NCBI RefSeq assembly: GCF_028554725.1
Contig: NC_071671.1
Span: 11,528,001 to 11,592,000 of the forward strand
Origin: Zeugodacus cucurbitae
Lineage: Eukaryota; Arthropoda; Insecta; Diptera; Tephritidae
Length of the DNA stretch: 64,000 nt
Reading direction: 5' to 3'
This document shows, in pieces, positions 23,592-36,509 of the stretch. The notes beneath the pieces are model-generated. The model saw only the letters and a list, made by a program, of their open reading frames with translations, did not search any database and had not been told where the DNA came from. How positions within the stretch are numbered: the stretch's first letter is position 1; the number at the start of each line of letters is the position of its first letter. A program made the position numbers and the translations under genes.

Positions 23592-25835
23592 GATACTCAT
23601 TATTATACATACATATGTAATAGAGTCCCAAATTTGCATGATTTAATTTCCACGAAATACTAAAATTAGATGTATTATTGGTATTGAAACGGCAATAAAA
23701 CTTTCATGATACTTTTTCAAGCGAAAAAAATCTATTATTACTATCTAACTTGTGGCCCTATGTTCCACCCAGGCACTACGGGAAAATATATATACTATCA
23801 AAGCATATACTCAGGCGCCTGAACTGTACAATCGAATTTCGACTATTTTTATATAACACAATATATTCTATGTACAAATTTGCTTTAATAAACATTTCAC
23901 TGCAAACTCTTGTACCAACATTTTTAAATTTCTTTACTAAAATTAATTTTTAATGGATTCATTGAATTATTTAACAATAACATAGCCTAACAGATCATTT
24001 AAGTGAAAAGAGAACAAACAAATTTCTCAATTATACCAAAGATAATAAACCTAAGCCTTAATGTCTTTCGTCTAAGTAGAGATATGTGTATTAAATATGA
24101 AAGCAGCCTCAACCAAAATTTATTCACCAGCGATCGTAGTGATGTGAGGTGGTATGTTAAGTTTAGTACTATAACATCGTATAGCCAGAAGAACTGAAGT
24201 CGTGTAACACGTCGAATATGGCAAACATAAAATAAAATAAATAGAAGACAGTCTGAACTAAGAAAATGTGGAAAAATAATAGAAGAAATAATAATTCTCC
24301 TGGCGAAATGTTTGCTGTTGACGTCAGCGGTTATTTGACACATGTGCGTCAAGCGAGCTTTTAGGCGCATTTACGCGATTAGCTTAATTTGGTGATGGCA
24401 GAAAATTGTGGAAAAGTCTAAAATGAAAAAAAAAAAATCGAAATTGAAATTTTATATTGCTTCAAATAATAAAAAAGAACATAATAAAATATGGTTTATT
24501 AAATAGTAAATATGCATGATGAGCGCTTATAATGGTAGATTTAGTAATATTATTATTTATACATATAATATATTATTAATATTTAGTATTTAATATCCTT
24601 AATGCACACTTCACTATTCAAATGAGTTGTTGTTTTTTGCATTTTTCACATTTAATCCAAATATTTTCATTCATAAAATCATTGCAAGTCTTCGATAAGC
24701 AAAATTCACAAATGTCGCCTAAATGTATACTACACAAATCGTTTCATTCATAAAAATAATTTTCTTTCTAAGAATCTACAACAGTATTTTGTTGTTGTCT
24801 TTCATATTAGCCATTGAGTCACACTTCTACTCAGCATACACGCCGCCTGGGTATTATGCCTGTCGTGAAGGCGTACTTCCTAGAAAAGAACTCTTCGTAA
24901 TTTTTAATTGAATCAGCTATGACAGCAGCGCCAGTTTATAGATGCATGTGTGTTAGTACAACAGGCTTGTATTAGTCACACAAGCATCACAAACTTTTAT
25001 AAGTATGTATGTAAAATATATATTTTTTTGTTGTTTTAACTCTGCGCTGTGGCGTCGCCTCGAGTGGCCTTCAATGAGTCGCTTCATTGACTAAGCTTAC
25101 ATACAGTGGCCTCTGCGACTGAGCGCACCAATACACATTAGTATATCTCATATATGTCTATAATATATATTATATTGTTTGCATATGTGTGTGTAGAATA
25201 AACAACAACCACAACTTGTCATACTTTATTCATTATATTAGTCAATGTGGCGCTCGAATTCATAAACGCAAATATGAGATGCAAAAAAACAGGGAGAGAA
25301 GGAAAAAAATAATTTTTTATATCGGCAATATTGTGTTATAGTGTGTGTATTTGTGTATATATGTAAAGCTGGTTTCATATTTGCCGTGATTTCATAATCA
25401 ATGAATGAACTTTTCCAAGCTCCATGGCAGATCAAAGCGGGTGCACCAAAGGGTGGACATTTCATTCAGCGCGACTTTGTAGGTGTAATGTATAGAAGAT
25501 ATATGAATATATACATACATATGTAGATATCTATATAAGTTCATATAGAACTACATATAAGATACTCTTAAGTATAAAGTGGTCATATCAATAATTACAA
25601 AAGTCTGTCTACGATAGGCCTAGTTGTATCTATATTGAAGAGCTGTGACTAAGCGAATATTCAAGATAGTGAGGGTGCTCAGGGTAGTGAAATATTTCGA
25701 TGATATTTTAAAGAACTTGAGAATCTTAGACATTTTCGGAATGATTGGAATCATCTATGAAATTCCTTTAACAGTTCTAGATAAAAAATATGCAGGTTGA
25801 AGTATATAATAGTAGGTTAGGAAAATGTTCGGTAT

Positions 25836-25836
<1 letters not shown>
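23592..25836. other. Intronic sequence without recognisable gene
   Basis: A+T-rich DNA. The overlapping ORFs at 23999-24370 (-) and 24003-24197 (+) are low-quality and mutually shadowing. No TE ends were paired here. Confidence 0.35.
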
Positions 25837-25913
<77 letters not shown>

Positions 25914-26087
25914 GAGAGAGATAGAGATAGAGATAGAGATGGAGATAGAGATAGAGATAGAGATAGAGATGGAGATAGAGATAAAGATAGATATAGAGAT
26001 AGAGATAGAGATAGAGATAGAGATAGAGATAGAAATAGAGATAGAGATAAAGATAGAGATAGAACGAGAGATAGAAAGAGAGAGTCA
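25837..26087 (+). repeat. Compound microsatellite: (AG)37 then (GAGATA)n
   Basis: A 74-base perfect AG run (25837-25910) is followed by about 175 bases of GAGATA/GAGATG hexamers. Long ORFs on both strands in this stretch (Arg-Glu, Leu-Ser-Leu or Ile-Glu repeats) are products of the repeat, not genes. AG runs are potential GAGA-factor sites and the hexamer adds many GATA words, so regulatory use is possible but unproven. Confidence 0.95.
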
Positions 26088-26099
26088 AAGTGAGCGCCA

Positions 26100-29000
26100 A
26101 AAATATTAATAGTCAGTATTAATAGCAAAAGAGACTTTCTCAGTTTCGCTCTTTACTTATTTGGCGTGCGTATGACAGTTAAATATTTGTGCTGTGCCGT
26201 CATAAATATAGCAATGGAAATGTTGACAATAAATATGAATGAAAATTTGAGATTTTCCATCTTGATTATTCTCAGCATTTCGTTCATGACGTAGTGTTGA
26301 AATAGAGCATTCTTATAAACTATCAAGTGGAGGGTTTTTTCTGATAAAAAATTAATGAAGAACTATTTTTTTTGTACGATTTTGCCTTGATATCCTCATA
26401 GCACTATTTTTCGTACAAAATAAAAAATTAAATTATTTTTTTTCATAATAAATAACTGAATATTTTTCCACTGACCAAGTCGAAGTAGAACCGGGCTGAA
26501 AAGCAAAAGCAAATATATCGATAAACAACAAGTTATTACTAAGAAAGCTGCCTGAGATTAGTGACATTTTAATTCTTAATTCTTTATTCTTAAACAGTAA
26601 GAAATAATGGAAGAGGAAGACAATGACCCAGATTTTCCTAAGCAAACATAGTTTAAGTATAAGTAAATTTGAAAAAGTTGAAGAAAATGGTATGAAGGGA
26701 TGCTAGAATAGAAAATGATGAACGACGAAATCTTTAAAGCATGGAAAAGAATAACTAAAAAGATGTTCTAAAATTAATCAAAGCTGAAAGTATTAATTCA
26801 ATAAGTTGAATTCGAAATTTCTATGAAAGTTGAAGGTTCTAGAAAATATATACTTCAGACACAGAAAAAATTATGAAAAATATTGTAATTGAAAACTATA
26901 TTTAGCTGTTATATAAAACTAAAATAATAAATCCAAGAAATCCATTCCATTCACAATCCCAGCAACAATGAGCTAGCAATCAGCTTAGTGTAAGCTAGAG
27001 GCTGAATGACTGACTTACCAAGACTACAAAAAGACTTCCGCTTAGCCACCACTAATGTCTTATCAACCAGCGTTGTATGTTTGCTGATATTAGAGCATGA
27101 GTTTAACTAGATGTGATCCAGGCAGCTTCAGCATGCTGTATGTGGCAGGCAGACTGTGAAATATGGCGCTGCGTCCGACTTAAGTGGCTAGCAGCGCTGT
27201 GTTAGTGCTGCTGGTGACGTCGGTAGTATTGTTGGCTTTGCCACAAGGAACGCGCACATACAATGAGCTAGATTCATAGCAAAATTCATGGATTTACATC
27301 TATGTATGTATGTAGTTAATATGTGTGTGTGTGTGTGGCAGTGGAAGCAACAGAAAAGTTTTGAATGGGAAAAACGGCGGCTTTCGTGGATGTGCTGTCG
27401 TCATTGAGTGCTGTGTAGGCTAAGCGCAAAGGCAAGTATGTGTGAGGTTTTGGAGGCATATGTGAAGGTGTATGTGAGTATTATGAGGAATTCGGTTTGC
27501 ATATATGCTGAAGAATATATTCGATTTGGTGAGCAAGTTGGATTTGTGTGAACTATGAGAGATTAGTGAAATTTAGTAAAATTTGAATATATTGTATATC
27601 CTTATAATTGATCTATTTTATATAATTTTTCACAGTTTAAATAAATATGAGAAATAATATATTTTTCGAGATGCTCATTTAGCATAGAAAAAAATGTTAT
27701 ACTGGCCCCAAATGTACTAGTAGCTAACCAGTTCGGAAACACTTCCTTTTATATGTATGCGGGTTCCTGCCATAAATATATTTAAAAAATGCATTTTTAT
27801 CGGCGGTAATTTAAAAAGAAGAAATCTCATACTGTCCCAAAATACACTAGTATCTAACTAGTTCATAATCACTTCGAAATCAGTTTTCTACTATACAATT
27901 TGAACAATGTCTGATACCACTGGCGCGGTTTTCCTGCCATGAATGGATTTTTTCTCACGCTCCTGCCGCCCGCCAACCTCCATCTCACTTGTAACAATGC
28001 TATATATAGTAGATTGACTGGCAGACGCGCTGTCTCGTCGCTGACGAAACTGTAGCACACTTAAATAAGGCAACGAAAAACCGCACACAGCCGCTCATGC
28101 CACACACATCCTACTTGTATGTATATTTATGTATTTGTGTGGGTTAAAATCTGCTGTTACTAACTTAGTAGCTTATTTTTAGTGCGGTAAAGGCGGCTTT
28201 ACACTCATTGTTGTTATTGCATTAACACTTTGCCAACGCGCTATTGTTATAATTCTTGTTGTTAGCGTAACTTTTAGGGCTGCTGATGATGATCTAATGC
28301 ATATAGCGAATGAATGGTGGCAAGATTTTTATTTAGCTTTTCGCAGGCGTCTGCTTTGCTCAACGGTGGCCACAATGGCTGGTTGGTTGGCTGGTGCAGC
28401 GTTGTTTTTGTGATGCTGCCAAGTGCATGCTATTGTTGTTATTGTTATTGTACTTTCATGGCGTTGGCGCGCGCGATGATGTCATTGTTTATTGATTCCC
28501 CAAGCGGAAGTATATGAAAAATGAAAATAACAAAATATAATAAAACTGTGACGAAATTGCGAGGGCAAGAGTGAATGGCAGAACAGGTATATACATATAT
28601 GTATTTACATACGAGTGTGCGTATGTGTGCGATTTTTAATATTTTATTTATTACTGTCTAGTAAAATAATAAGGAGAGCCAGCCATAATAATTTTCTCAG
28701 TATTCTCGCGTTACAATATGAGAATATAAACATACATACATATATATATATACATGTATGATATACATATATATGTATAAAAATATAGATTTATGTGTTA
28801 AAATTGAGTGCAAACCACACGAAAGCCTATAATAGTTAATGAGAACTTTATAAGCGACAAAAAGTCATATTCCGTGGGCGTGCGCCTAAACATAGGCCTC
28901 AACTTTTCAATGAGTTTTAAAATTAAAAAAATTGCTTGTGCTATTTACGGAATGCGGTTTATAATTATCACCAAACTTACTGTTTTTTTTTTCAATAGCA

Positions 29001-29783
29001 AAGTGTTGTTGGCTTTAGTTTTCAGGCACACATATACAGACATACTTGTATAATGTAGTCATGTAACCTACTCTCAGCTGCCGCCACGCACTTTTTCTCC
29101 ACAACAAATCTCATTCTATCTCTACATTTCTACAGAAATTTATATAACTTACATTTGATGCGTAAAGGTTACGCAAGTGCTGCAAAATGCTATAAGTTTC
29201 ATATATGGTTGTGTTTGCGCCTAGAAGACTGCAATGGTATTGCTCAAGCGTTGCAGTGCACATGAAATGTGACCCAGTTTGCTGAAATCTATATGAGCGC
29301 TGACAAAGTGAGAGAGAGTACGCAAAAAAAATGCTTATATGTATACTCTTATTAATTGACAGTTAAATGTCTAAATTTATACATTTGTAAAAGTTTCAAT
29401 TCGCTGCGCTTTGTGTAAATTGTATTGAAAAGTCTACTTTCGATTTTGTAGCATATTTTTAGCTGCTGTATATAGGATGTGGTATACTTTTTGTTGCTTG
29501 TCACAATTTTTGAACGCAAATAAAGCGCTGTCAGTGACTAATTGAAGCAAATTATAGCAACTACAGAGTTCATGATCAAATATCCGAATATGTTACTGTC
29601 AGTTTGTGGCATTTATAAGCGCTAACTTTTTTAATTTTTCTGAAAGCAGTTTTTAAAAATAGATTTCATTTCATATTTTTAGAAACATATTTGTAAAAGC
29701 TTTATGTGGCTTTTGTTTGAGGAACTCAATATGAATAAGGAAAATCAGTTTTATTTTTGGAAAAAAAAAATATTTTAGAAAAT
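26100..29783. other. Intronic sequence without recognisable gene
   Basis: About 3.7 kb with small TA/CATA microsatellite patches (for example 28735-28790). No coding exon, TE terminus pair or RNA gene could be supported. ORFs are at most 81 codons and featureless. Confidence 0.35.
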
Positions 29784-31692
29784 AACAAGTAAGGAAGGGC
29801 TAAGTTCGGGTGTAACCGAACATTTTATACTCTCGAAATCTATTTATTTAACTTTATTTATATTATGAGTATATAATTAATATTCGTCATATATATTGTA
29901 TAAAGTCCATTGAAAGTTGGAAACCATAATATTAGGTTAGAAGCACCGAGGTCCTCGTCAGAGAACGGCTTCCGTTGAGCGCAAAAATGTTCATACACAA
30001 ACAATACCCGAACTATCAGCCCATTCGGCTCAAGCGCTCAAAATGGCATTCGTGAATATATTCGCTACTGAGCTAAATTCAGCTCATTTGCGGTAAATTC
30101 GTTTGCTTGCTGAGTTTATTCACGCTCGTGTAGAAACAGCTCTACCCAGGCATTCGCTCATTCGGCTCAACAATGATCGTGTTGAATGAAAACAAGCACA
30201 CAAAAGAGCAAACTTAACGTCTATGAGCAAACTCAACGGGTATGAGCAAACTCAACACATATGAATAAACTCACTGTGCTTGAATAAATGCGCAACCAGC
30301 AGCGCTACTGGTTTTGTAAAATCCGTTGGCACACACACATGCATATATACATATATATACGTACATATATAATTGGATATGTATACCAAAGAACTGCAAA
30401 ACTCACTTTTTCCTTGAATCAGCTCATACGCAAAAGTTTCTATTCACTTCCAATCACTAAGCGAAAGTGAGCTAAAAATTTCGTGAAGTGAGCAAACGTG
30501 AGCAAAGCATTTCGGACCGAAGGCTCACATTGTACGCGAATGAGCGGTTCGGCAACATGAGCTGATTTTTACTCAACGCTGTGCTTCGCTCAGTGATTGG
30601 AATTGAATAGAATTTTTTGCGTATGAGCTGATTCAAGGAAAAAGTGAGTTTTGCAGTTCTCTGGTCCTCGTGTTCGATATATGGGCCTTAAAACCCTATG
30701 GTCCGATTTCGGCGATTTTTATAATGGGGCTGCCACACTATAAACATAGTATTTGTGCAAAGTTGTGCGCCGATATCTTCACTAGTGCTTACTTTATATA
30801 TTGTAAAGTAAACGATTCAGATCGTCTGCAAAGTTCTGGTATATAGGAAGTAGGCGTGGTTGTGAAGCGATTTGGGCTATTTTCACAACATATCATTGGG
30901 ATGTAAGGAAACTATCACAAACCAAGTTTCATTGAAATCGGTCGAGTAGATCCTGAGGTATGATTTTTGACTCATAAGTGGGCGACGCCACGCCCATTTT
31001 CCATTTTGTAAAAAAATCTGAGTGAAGCTTCCATCTGCCAATTCTTATGTGAAATTTAGTGTTTCTGACGTTATTCGTTGGTGAGTTAACCCACTTTTAG
31101 TACTTTTCAACCGAACCTTTGTATGGGAGGTGGGCGTGGTTATGATCCGATTTCTTTCATTTTTGGACTGTATTAAGAATTGACTAAAAAAAAGACTGGT
31201 TTATATAGCTCTATTGGTTTCCGAGATATGTACAAAAAACCTATTTGGGGTCAGGGCCACGCCCACCTCCCCAAAAAAATTGCATCCAAATATGCCCCAT
31301 CATAGTGTGATCCTTCATACCAAATTTTATTTCCATAGCTTTATTTATGGCTTAGTTATGGCACTTTATGTGTTTTCGGTTTTCGCCATTTTGTGGGCGT
31401 GGCAGTGGTCCGATTTTGCTCATTTTCGAAAGCAACCTTCCTATGGTGCCAAGAAATAAGTGTTCCAAGTTCCATTAAGATATCTTAATTTTTACTCAAG
31501 TTACAGCTTGCACAGGCGGACGGACGGACGGACGGACAGACAGACATTCGGATTTGAACTCCACCTTCACCCTGATCACTTTGGTATATATAACCCTATA
31601 TCTAACTCATTTAGTTTTGGGTGTTACAAACAACCGTTATGTGAACAAAACTATAATACTCTCTTAGCAACTTTGTTGCGAGAGTATAAAAA
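29784..31692 (+). repeat. Dispersed repeat, long copy (starts AACAAGTAAGGAAGGGCTAA), split by a hAT-like MITE
   Basis: It begins AACAAGTAAGGAAGGGCTAA, then GTTCGGGTGTAACCGAAC and TTTTATACTCTCG. It ends GCGAGAGTATAAAAA, the inverse of that last word. The body contains GGTCCGATTTCGGCGATTTT, GTGGGCGTGGT-type phrases, and a (GGAC)n patch near 31515-31545. A second, 3'-truncated copy is at 55693-56345. Removing the MITE at 29959-30663 leaves about 1.2 kb. No transposase was identified. This pattern is common in higher fly genomes as far as I recall, but I cannot assign a superfamily. Confidence 0.7.
29959..30663. mobile_element. hAT-like MITE, 705 bp, with 8-bp target-site duplication
   Basis: The element ends are CAGAGAACGGC and, reverse complemented from the right, CAGAGAACTGC. 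Both flanks are GTCCTCGT (29951-29958 and 30664-30671). An 8-bp duplication with CAGRG-type ends is the hAT signature. The related repeat at 55.9 kb shows the empty site: its sequence runs straight from GAGGTCCTC into TGTTCGATATATGG. Internally there is a 19-bp minisatellite (GAGCAAACTCAAC, about 30200-30275). The right terminal about 75 bp are also present inverted at 30391-30474, so it can fold back. No transposase ORF. Confidence 0.85.
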
Positions 31693-31713
31693 TGGTATTT
31701 AACATTTGTTATA

Positions 31714-34294
31714 GCATACTTTTAGGCGCGCAAATTTGTTATTTTTTCGATATTACTTTGCACTAGCAGACCGCTCCGGCTTCGCACGGGTCTAAACAAA
31801 CATTTCAAAAGTTATAAGTTTCTACACACTATCCCATAGAGATGTATGTTTTTTCCCGTTTCTTGCGTGGTTTCATTTTAAAAAAGAAAAATGAGGAAAA
31901 TTTGAACATAAAATTATATCCTATTTGCAATGAGCTAAAACTTGATTACGACGTCTTGTCTTTGGTGTCCGATGTCTTTCTCTTTGATTGTGAAGGCGTT
32001 GGGAACGCACAGAGTTCGACGCACTAGTGCGAGCTTGTATATTTCTAATATTTTGTTCTTCAAGCCGCTGCACACGCTCCGTACTTGACTATCAAGCGCG
32101 TACTTGGGAGCTTTTGAAAATTTATTCAGCAAGCAGCTGCGAGCGCTCCTTACTCGACTCTCTGGCACGCGATTGCAATGCGAAGAGAATGACTTGCAAG
32201 ACGATTTTCAGTTTCAGATTAAAATTCTCCATTACGGTGTTTTTATGATACCCTCACCCGGAAACTATTTTCAGAAAGTTGAGAGTCTTGCAAATAACAT
32301 AGCCTATGTTATGTAGCTTTCCAATGGCGAAAGATTTTTGAAATCGGTACAATAGTTTTTGATTTTATTTATTACAAACATACATACAAATCTTTTCTCT
32401 TTATAATATTAGTATAGATAACCTCTTCGGGATTTTTAAACACTAAATTTTTAATAAATTTAATGTATTTCATTAAAAATTTGTTCCAATTTATCATGGC
32501 AATTAATCAAATAAAGTTAGATCTAAAATTTTACATAAGCATACTTTTGTGCGCCAAATTTTTTAACAATTTATTTCAAATAAATTACGTTTAATCCATT
32601 TAATGACTAATCGAAGGTCAGTCAACAAGGTTAATTTCGAAAAAAAATACAATTTCTAACTCTTCTACATTATATTTAGCTGCATATGAGATTAGTTGGC
32701 ATGATTTTAGGCGCAAGCACGCATTAATGAGCACTCCACTTAATAGCGCTTTAATGACGAAACTATTGATGTGTTTGCTATATATATAAACTATATATTG
32801 TGTCCGTTTAAATTTAGCCACAAGCGTTTTAAATTTAGCATCGTACAACATGTGAAGTTGCCGAAACGCTGTGATGGATATGTGGTTTGACACATCGGTA
32901 ATCATTAATTTTGATTCGAAAGGTGAGTCGCTCAACGTGTGCATGGCTTTACAAGTTTTACGTAAGCGCACTGTGTGCGCAGCCGAAAATCCCCTAAAAC
33001 GACTTTGTCATTGTAACTGCGTTGTCACTTTATCTGCTTTGCATCTCAAGGTCTTAAGTGACCAATCAATAAAGCACGAAATTATGATTGATAGCAGATT
33101 GTCAGCTGAAATTTGTTAGTTCTTCCGGTGTGCACCGCACCGCAGGCATGCATAGTTTGTTTGCAAAGTTTTTCCCCAACTAAAGAAACACACTAACAGT
33201 GTCATTTAATGCGTTCTTCATTTTCTTTATTTGGCATTTTCGTTGCGGCGTGTTAAGTAAAAACTTCGGCAAAACAAATGTTTTACTTTCTTTTATCTTT
33301 TTGTTTTTTTTTGTTTTTTTTTTTACTTGACGATGATTAATGAAACGCATTTGGTTGTCATGTCAGGCATATTTTTAGGCGCTTTAACGAAAATAACGCG
33401 AAATTGCGTTAACACGCTGAGAAGGCAGTGTAGACAACAACGTCTCGACCCACGCGTATCACTACGAATTTTGTATAGTCGAAGATACGCCATGGGATTT
33501 CGACCTTATGCGTGCGCCTAAATATATGCAAAGATGTTTCGTATTATATATGCGTGTTCGCATTATTATTAGAAAAGTTCTGGTGTGGAAGGTTAAATCT
33601 GTCGCTATGGGATTAGGAGCGTTATTGATTGAGCTGTAAATTGGGGAGGCTATGCGTGGTTAGAGTATGTGCTTTCTCATAAGTTAATTAAAATTGTTTC
33701 GCTAAAATCATTTGAAGCGAAAATTTAAGTAGTTATAATAATATTAATTTTTTTTTAGTAATTAATAACTCAGTAGCTGCCAAAAATGTTTTAATAAAAA
33801 TTGGTAATGCAACATCTCACTAATTTTTGTAAATTTTTTTAAATTATATAAAGCTGGCAACTCTGCAATATTTCTCGATATTATTAACTAATATTTTGTA
33901 CTTGAAAACAGTGCAAACAAATTTTCAATGCACTGCATAACACAACCTTTAAAACTCACTTCTAAAATTAGCACACAAATACGTTTTGCATACTTTTCAG
34001 CGCGCATATATTAATAATAACCCATAATTGCCATAAAAAGCGCTACAGAGCAAATTTTGTGTGCATTATTATGTTAATATTTTATTCATAATTGCACACC
34101 TGCATTTGCATTGCATAATTTAGGTTGCGCTCTACTTGCTTACAACAACATAAATATAGATATACGTTGCACATGTGAAAATTGCATAATTCTGCATAGT
34201 TGCAGCAACGACTCAACTCTGCACAGCAGCACATACAAAGTGCGTTGCGGTAGCTTGCTTTCGCACATGCCAAAAGTTGCATACTTACAGGCGC
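31714..34294 (+). repeat. Interval with six copies of GCATACTTTTAGGCGC-like motif
   Basis: Copies or close variants start at 31714, 32539, 32699, 33367, 33988 and 34279. All are on the + strand, separated by 160-825 bases of unrelated sequence. Variants: GCATACTTTTGTGCGC, GCATGATTTTAGGCGC, GCATATTTTTAGGCGC, GCATACTTTTCAGCGC, GCATACTTACAGGCGC. Function unknown. Confidence 0.55.
31765..32420 (+). mobile_element. Probable non-LTR (RTE-type) 3' fragment
   Basis: It includes GCTCCGGCTTCGCACGGGT near 31772 and ends TTTATAATATTAGTATAGAT near 32415. I associate both words with 3' regions of insect RTE-like elements (from memory). A short piece (GATACCCTCACCCGGAAACT, 32249) resembles 63184-63222. No reverse-transcriptase reading frame survives. 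Confidence 0.35.
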
Positions 34295-34859
34295 ATAAGC
34301 TCTATATATATAAAATAGCACAAGTGCCGTTATATTTACATATATTTCTTACTTCGCATGCATAAATGCTTACATTTCTATATCTTCGCATGGAGTTGAG
34401 CTGATATTTTATGCATGCAACGTGGAGTGTAAGTGTAGCAATAATCACTTTAGTGGCTCTATATTTTGGCAACATTTTGTGCTTTGGTGCTGGTGCAATT
34501 TGTGCTTTGTGTGGAGGCAAGTGTTACGCAGTTCATGTGGTTTGCATAGTTGAGTATTAATATGCGCCTAATGTTATGGTAAACAAAAATTGTATTCAAC
34601 ACAGGAACCTAGTAAATGGTAGGATGCGAAGACATGGAAGAGTGTATACCATATACCGTTCATTCAGCAGAAAGTGCATAGAAACTCAGATTTTTTTGCA
34701 TTCAAGTTTTATGTAGCGTAATGAATTGTACCATACACTGGATTATTTGAGATATTTGTATTACTTTAATTTGTAAACTATTTTTGATTTTATTTAAATA
34801 ATTTGTGATAAAAACTGTTTTATAAAAAGATAAACAATAAAAAAAAATATTTGTATGAG

Positions 34860-35400
34860 TATATGAGTAATGATTACCCATCAGTTATCATTATCGTTAC
34901 CAATGCTGATATTTTTCCACATATATTTTAATATAATTAGAAATACTAGTTGAGGCACAAATATGCAAAATCTGCATGAGTAATCATTACCAATAATCAT
35001 TACATGTAATCATAACATGTAATCATTATTATTATCGGTAATGTCATAATTTAAGCATAATTTTTAAAACCAATTTTATTCTGAATTTTGTATAATTTTT
35101 TGAAGTAATCATTACTTGTATTCATTATGACCAACGGTAATGACATTCAGCAACCATGTTTCGAGGTTTGTTTAAATTTTGCAGAAATTGTGTTTAAATT
35201 ACGATAAAAAAATAAAACTTTGTGAGTCTAACAGAATGATAGTAGCGATTACCAGTATTCATTACATTTAATGATATTGGTAAAGACAGTGAATTAATAT
35301 TAACGCAGCCAGTTGCAGTACTAATATAAGTAATAATTTTAAATAATCATTACTTGTATTCATTACCAACATCAATTACTTGTAATCATTACTAGAATTA
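34860..35400 (+). repeat. Cluster of TAATCATTAC motifs
   Basis: Exact TAATCATTAC occurs at 34981, 34994, 35106, 35344 and 35383, with a reverse copy at 34868 and several one-mismatch forms. A longer 20-base match (TAATCATTACTTGTATTCAT) is found at 35106 and 35344. Similar words resume at 36600-36740, beyond a retrotransposon remnant. The word is palindromic around TAAT/ATTA cores, the homeodomain core sequence. Confidence 0.6.
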
Positions 35401-35699
35401 CCAACTATGATTCTTTAGTTTTAGTTTTACCCCAATTTTTAAAGAAGGGCACAAATTAGTGCTGTGAAACAATACAAATATAAGTATATGTACGCCTGCT
35501 TACATTGGTAGTAATTACAGCAATTCTACATTACATAATCAGTATAATAATCAGAAAATATCATCATTAACACCAGCACATACCAAACATTGCACCAATG
35601 AGGACATGGGATCACACTAAATCTTGGCACTGAACTCGGCTTGGATTGGCCCTGTGACCGGGAAACCGATACTGCTGTGGAAATTAAGACAACGTTCTC

Positions 35700-36500
35700 C
35701 TTCCCCAGCAGATAATAATGGACCAACGATATAATCATAGATAGTATCAATTATGAAATCTATATATTCAAAGGTGAAACAAGAACGGGAGCAGGCTTAT
35801 TCTGTAAAAACCCATATACATAAAGTAGCTTAAAACTAAACGACTACAACTCGGTATTTCAAGCTGAGATTGTCGGACTAAGGGAAGGCGCTAGGTGTTC
35901 TTGCGACCAAACAAACAGGTCCATCAACTTTTTTGTGGATAGTCAAACCGCAATTAAGGCTATCCGCTGCGCTGGGAATGCAGTTCCCTTAAACTGCCCA
36001 GACCTTTCAGTTCCCTCAAGCGCTGCTTAAAGCAATGGATGCTAGGGGAACATCTCAGGTCCTGGAACATGTGCAACAAGGGTCGTACCACAAAACCACT
36101 ATGGGGTAGTGTTGACACTGGACAGACCAAAACACTTCTAATTTTGAGTAAAAGAGAACTAAGCTGTATCATAGGGGTTATCACGGGGCACCTACCTCAA
36201 GAGGCCATCTGCAGAGGCTTGGTATAGTAGAATCGGCAGAATGCAGGGCGTGCGCGGAAGATGACGAGACACTAGAGCATTATCTCTGCGAATGCCCAGC
36301 CTTTTGTCGGTTAAGAATAGATACCTTCCATGGCTCCCATTACTCTAATCTATTTAAGAGAAATTGAGCAGCTGGGATGGAAAAATCTCAGAAGCTTCGT
36401 TAAATCGACCGAGTTGTTCAGGTCATGCTTATCAGGGTACCTTCCGGGAGCACAATGGACCTAATAAATGGCCTAAGTACGGACGCTTGTGGTCAAGCTC
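35700..36500 (+). pseudogene. Non-LTR retrotransposon remnant: RNase H and C-terminal Cys-rich end
   Basis: Conceptual reading in shifting + frames gives GETRTGAGLFCKNP, SVFQAEIVGLREGA and INFFVDSQTAIKAI, which match the RNase H fold of I/R1-like non-LTR elements. These are followed by ELSCIIGVITGHLP and then a Cys-rich ECRACAEDDETLEHYLCECP, the usual zinc-knuckle C-terminus. Frames are broken by stops and indels. The 5' part, including the reverse transcriptase, is absent, as expected of a 5'-truncated insertion. It interrupts the TAATCATTAC-rich interval. ORFs on the minus strand here are shadows. Confidence 0.75.
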
Positions 36501-36509
36501 TCTTCGCCT

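Noticed and set aside
25777..26128. Long Arg-Glu, Leu-Ser and Ile-Glu repeat ORFs
   Set aside because: They are direct translations of an AG/GAGATA microsatellite.
32915..32930. AAAG|GTGAGT as another ratchet or donor site
   Set aside because: No pyrimidine tract precedes it and no exon is supported on its left.
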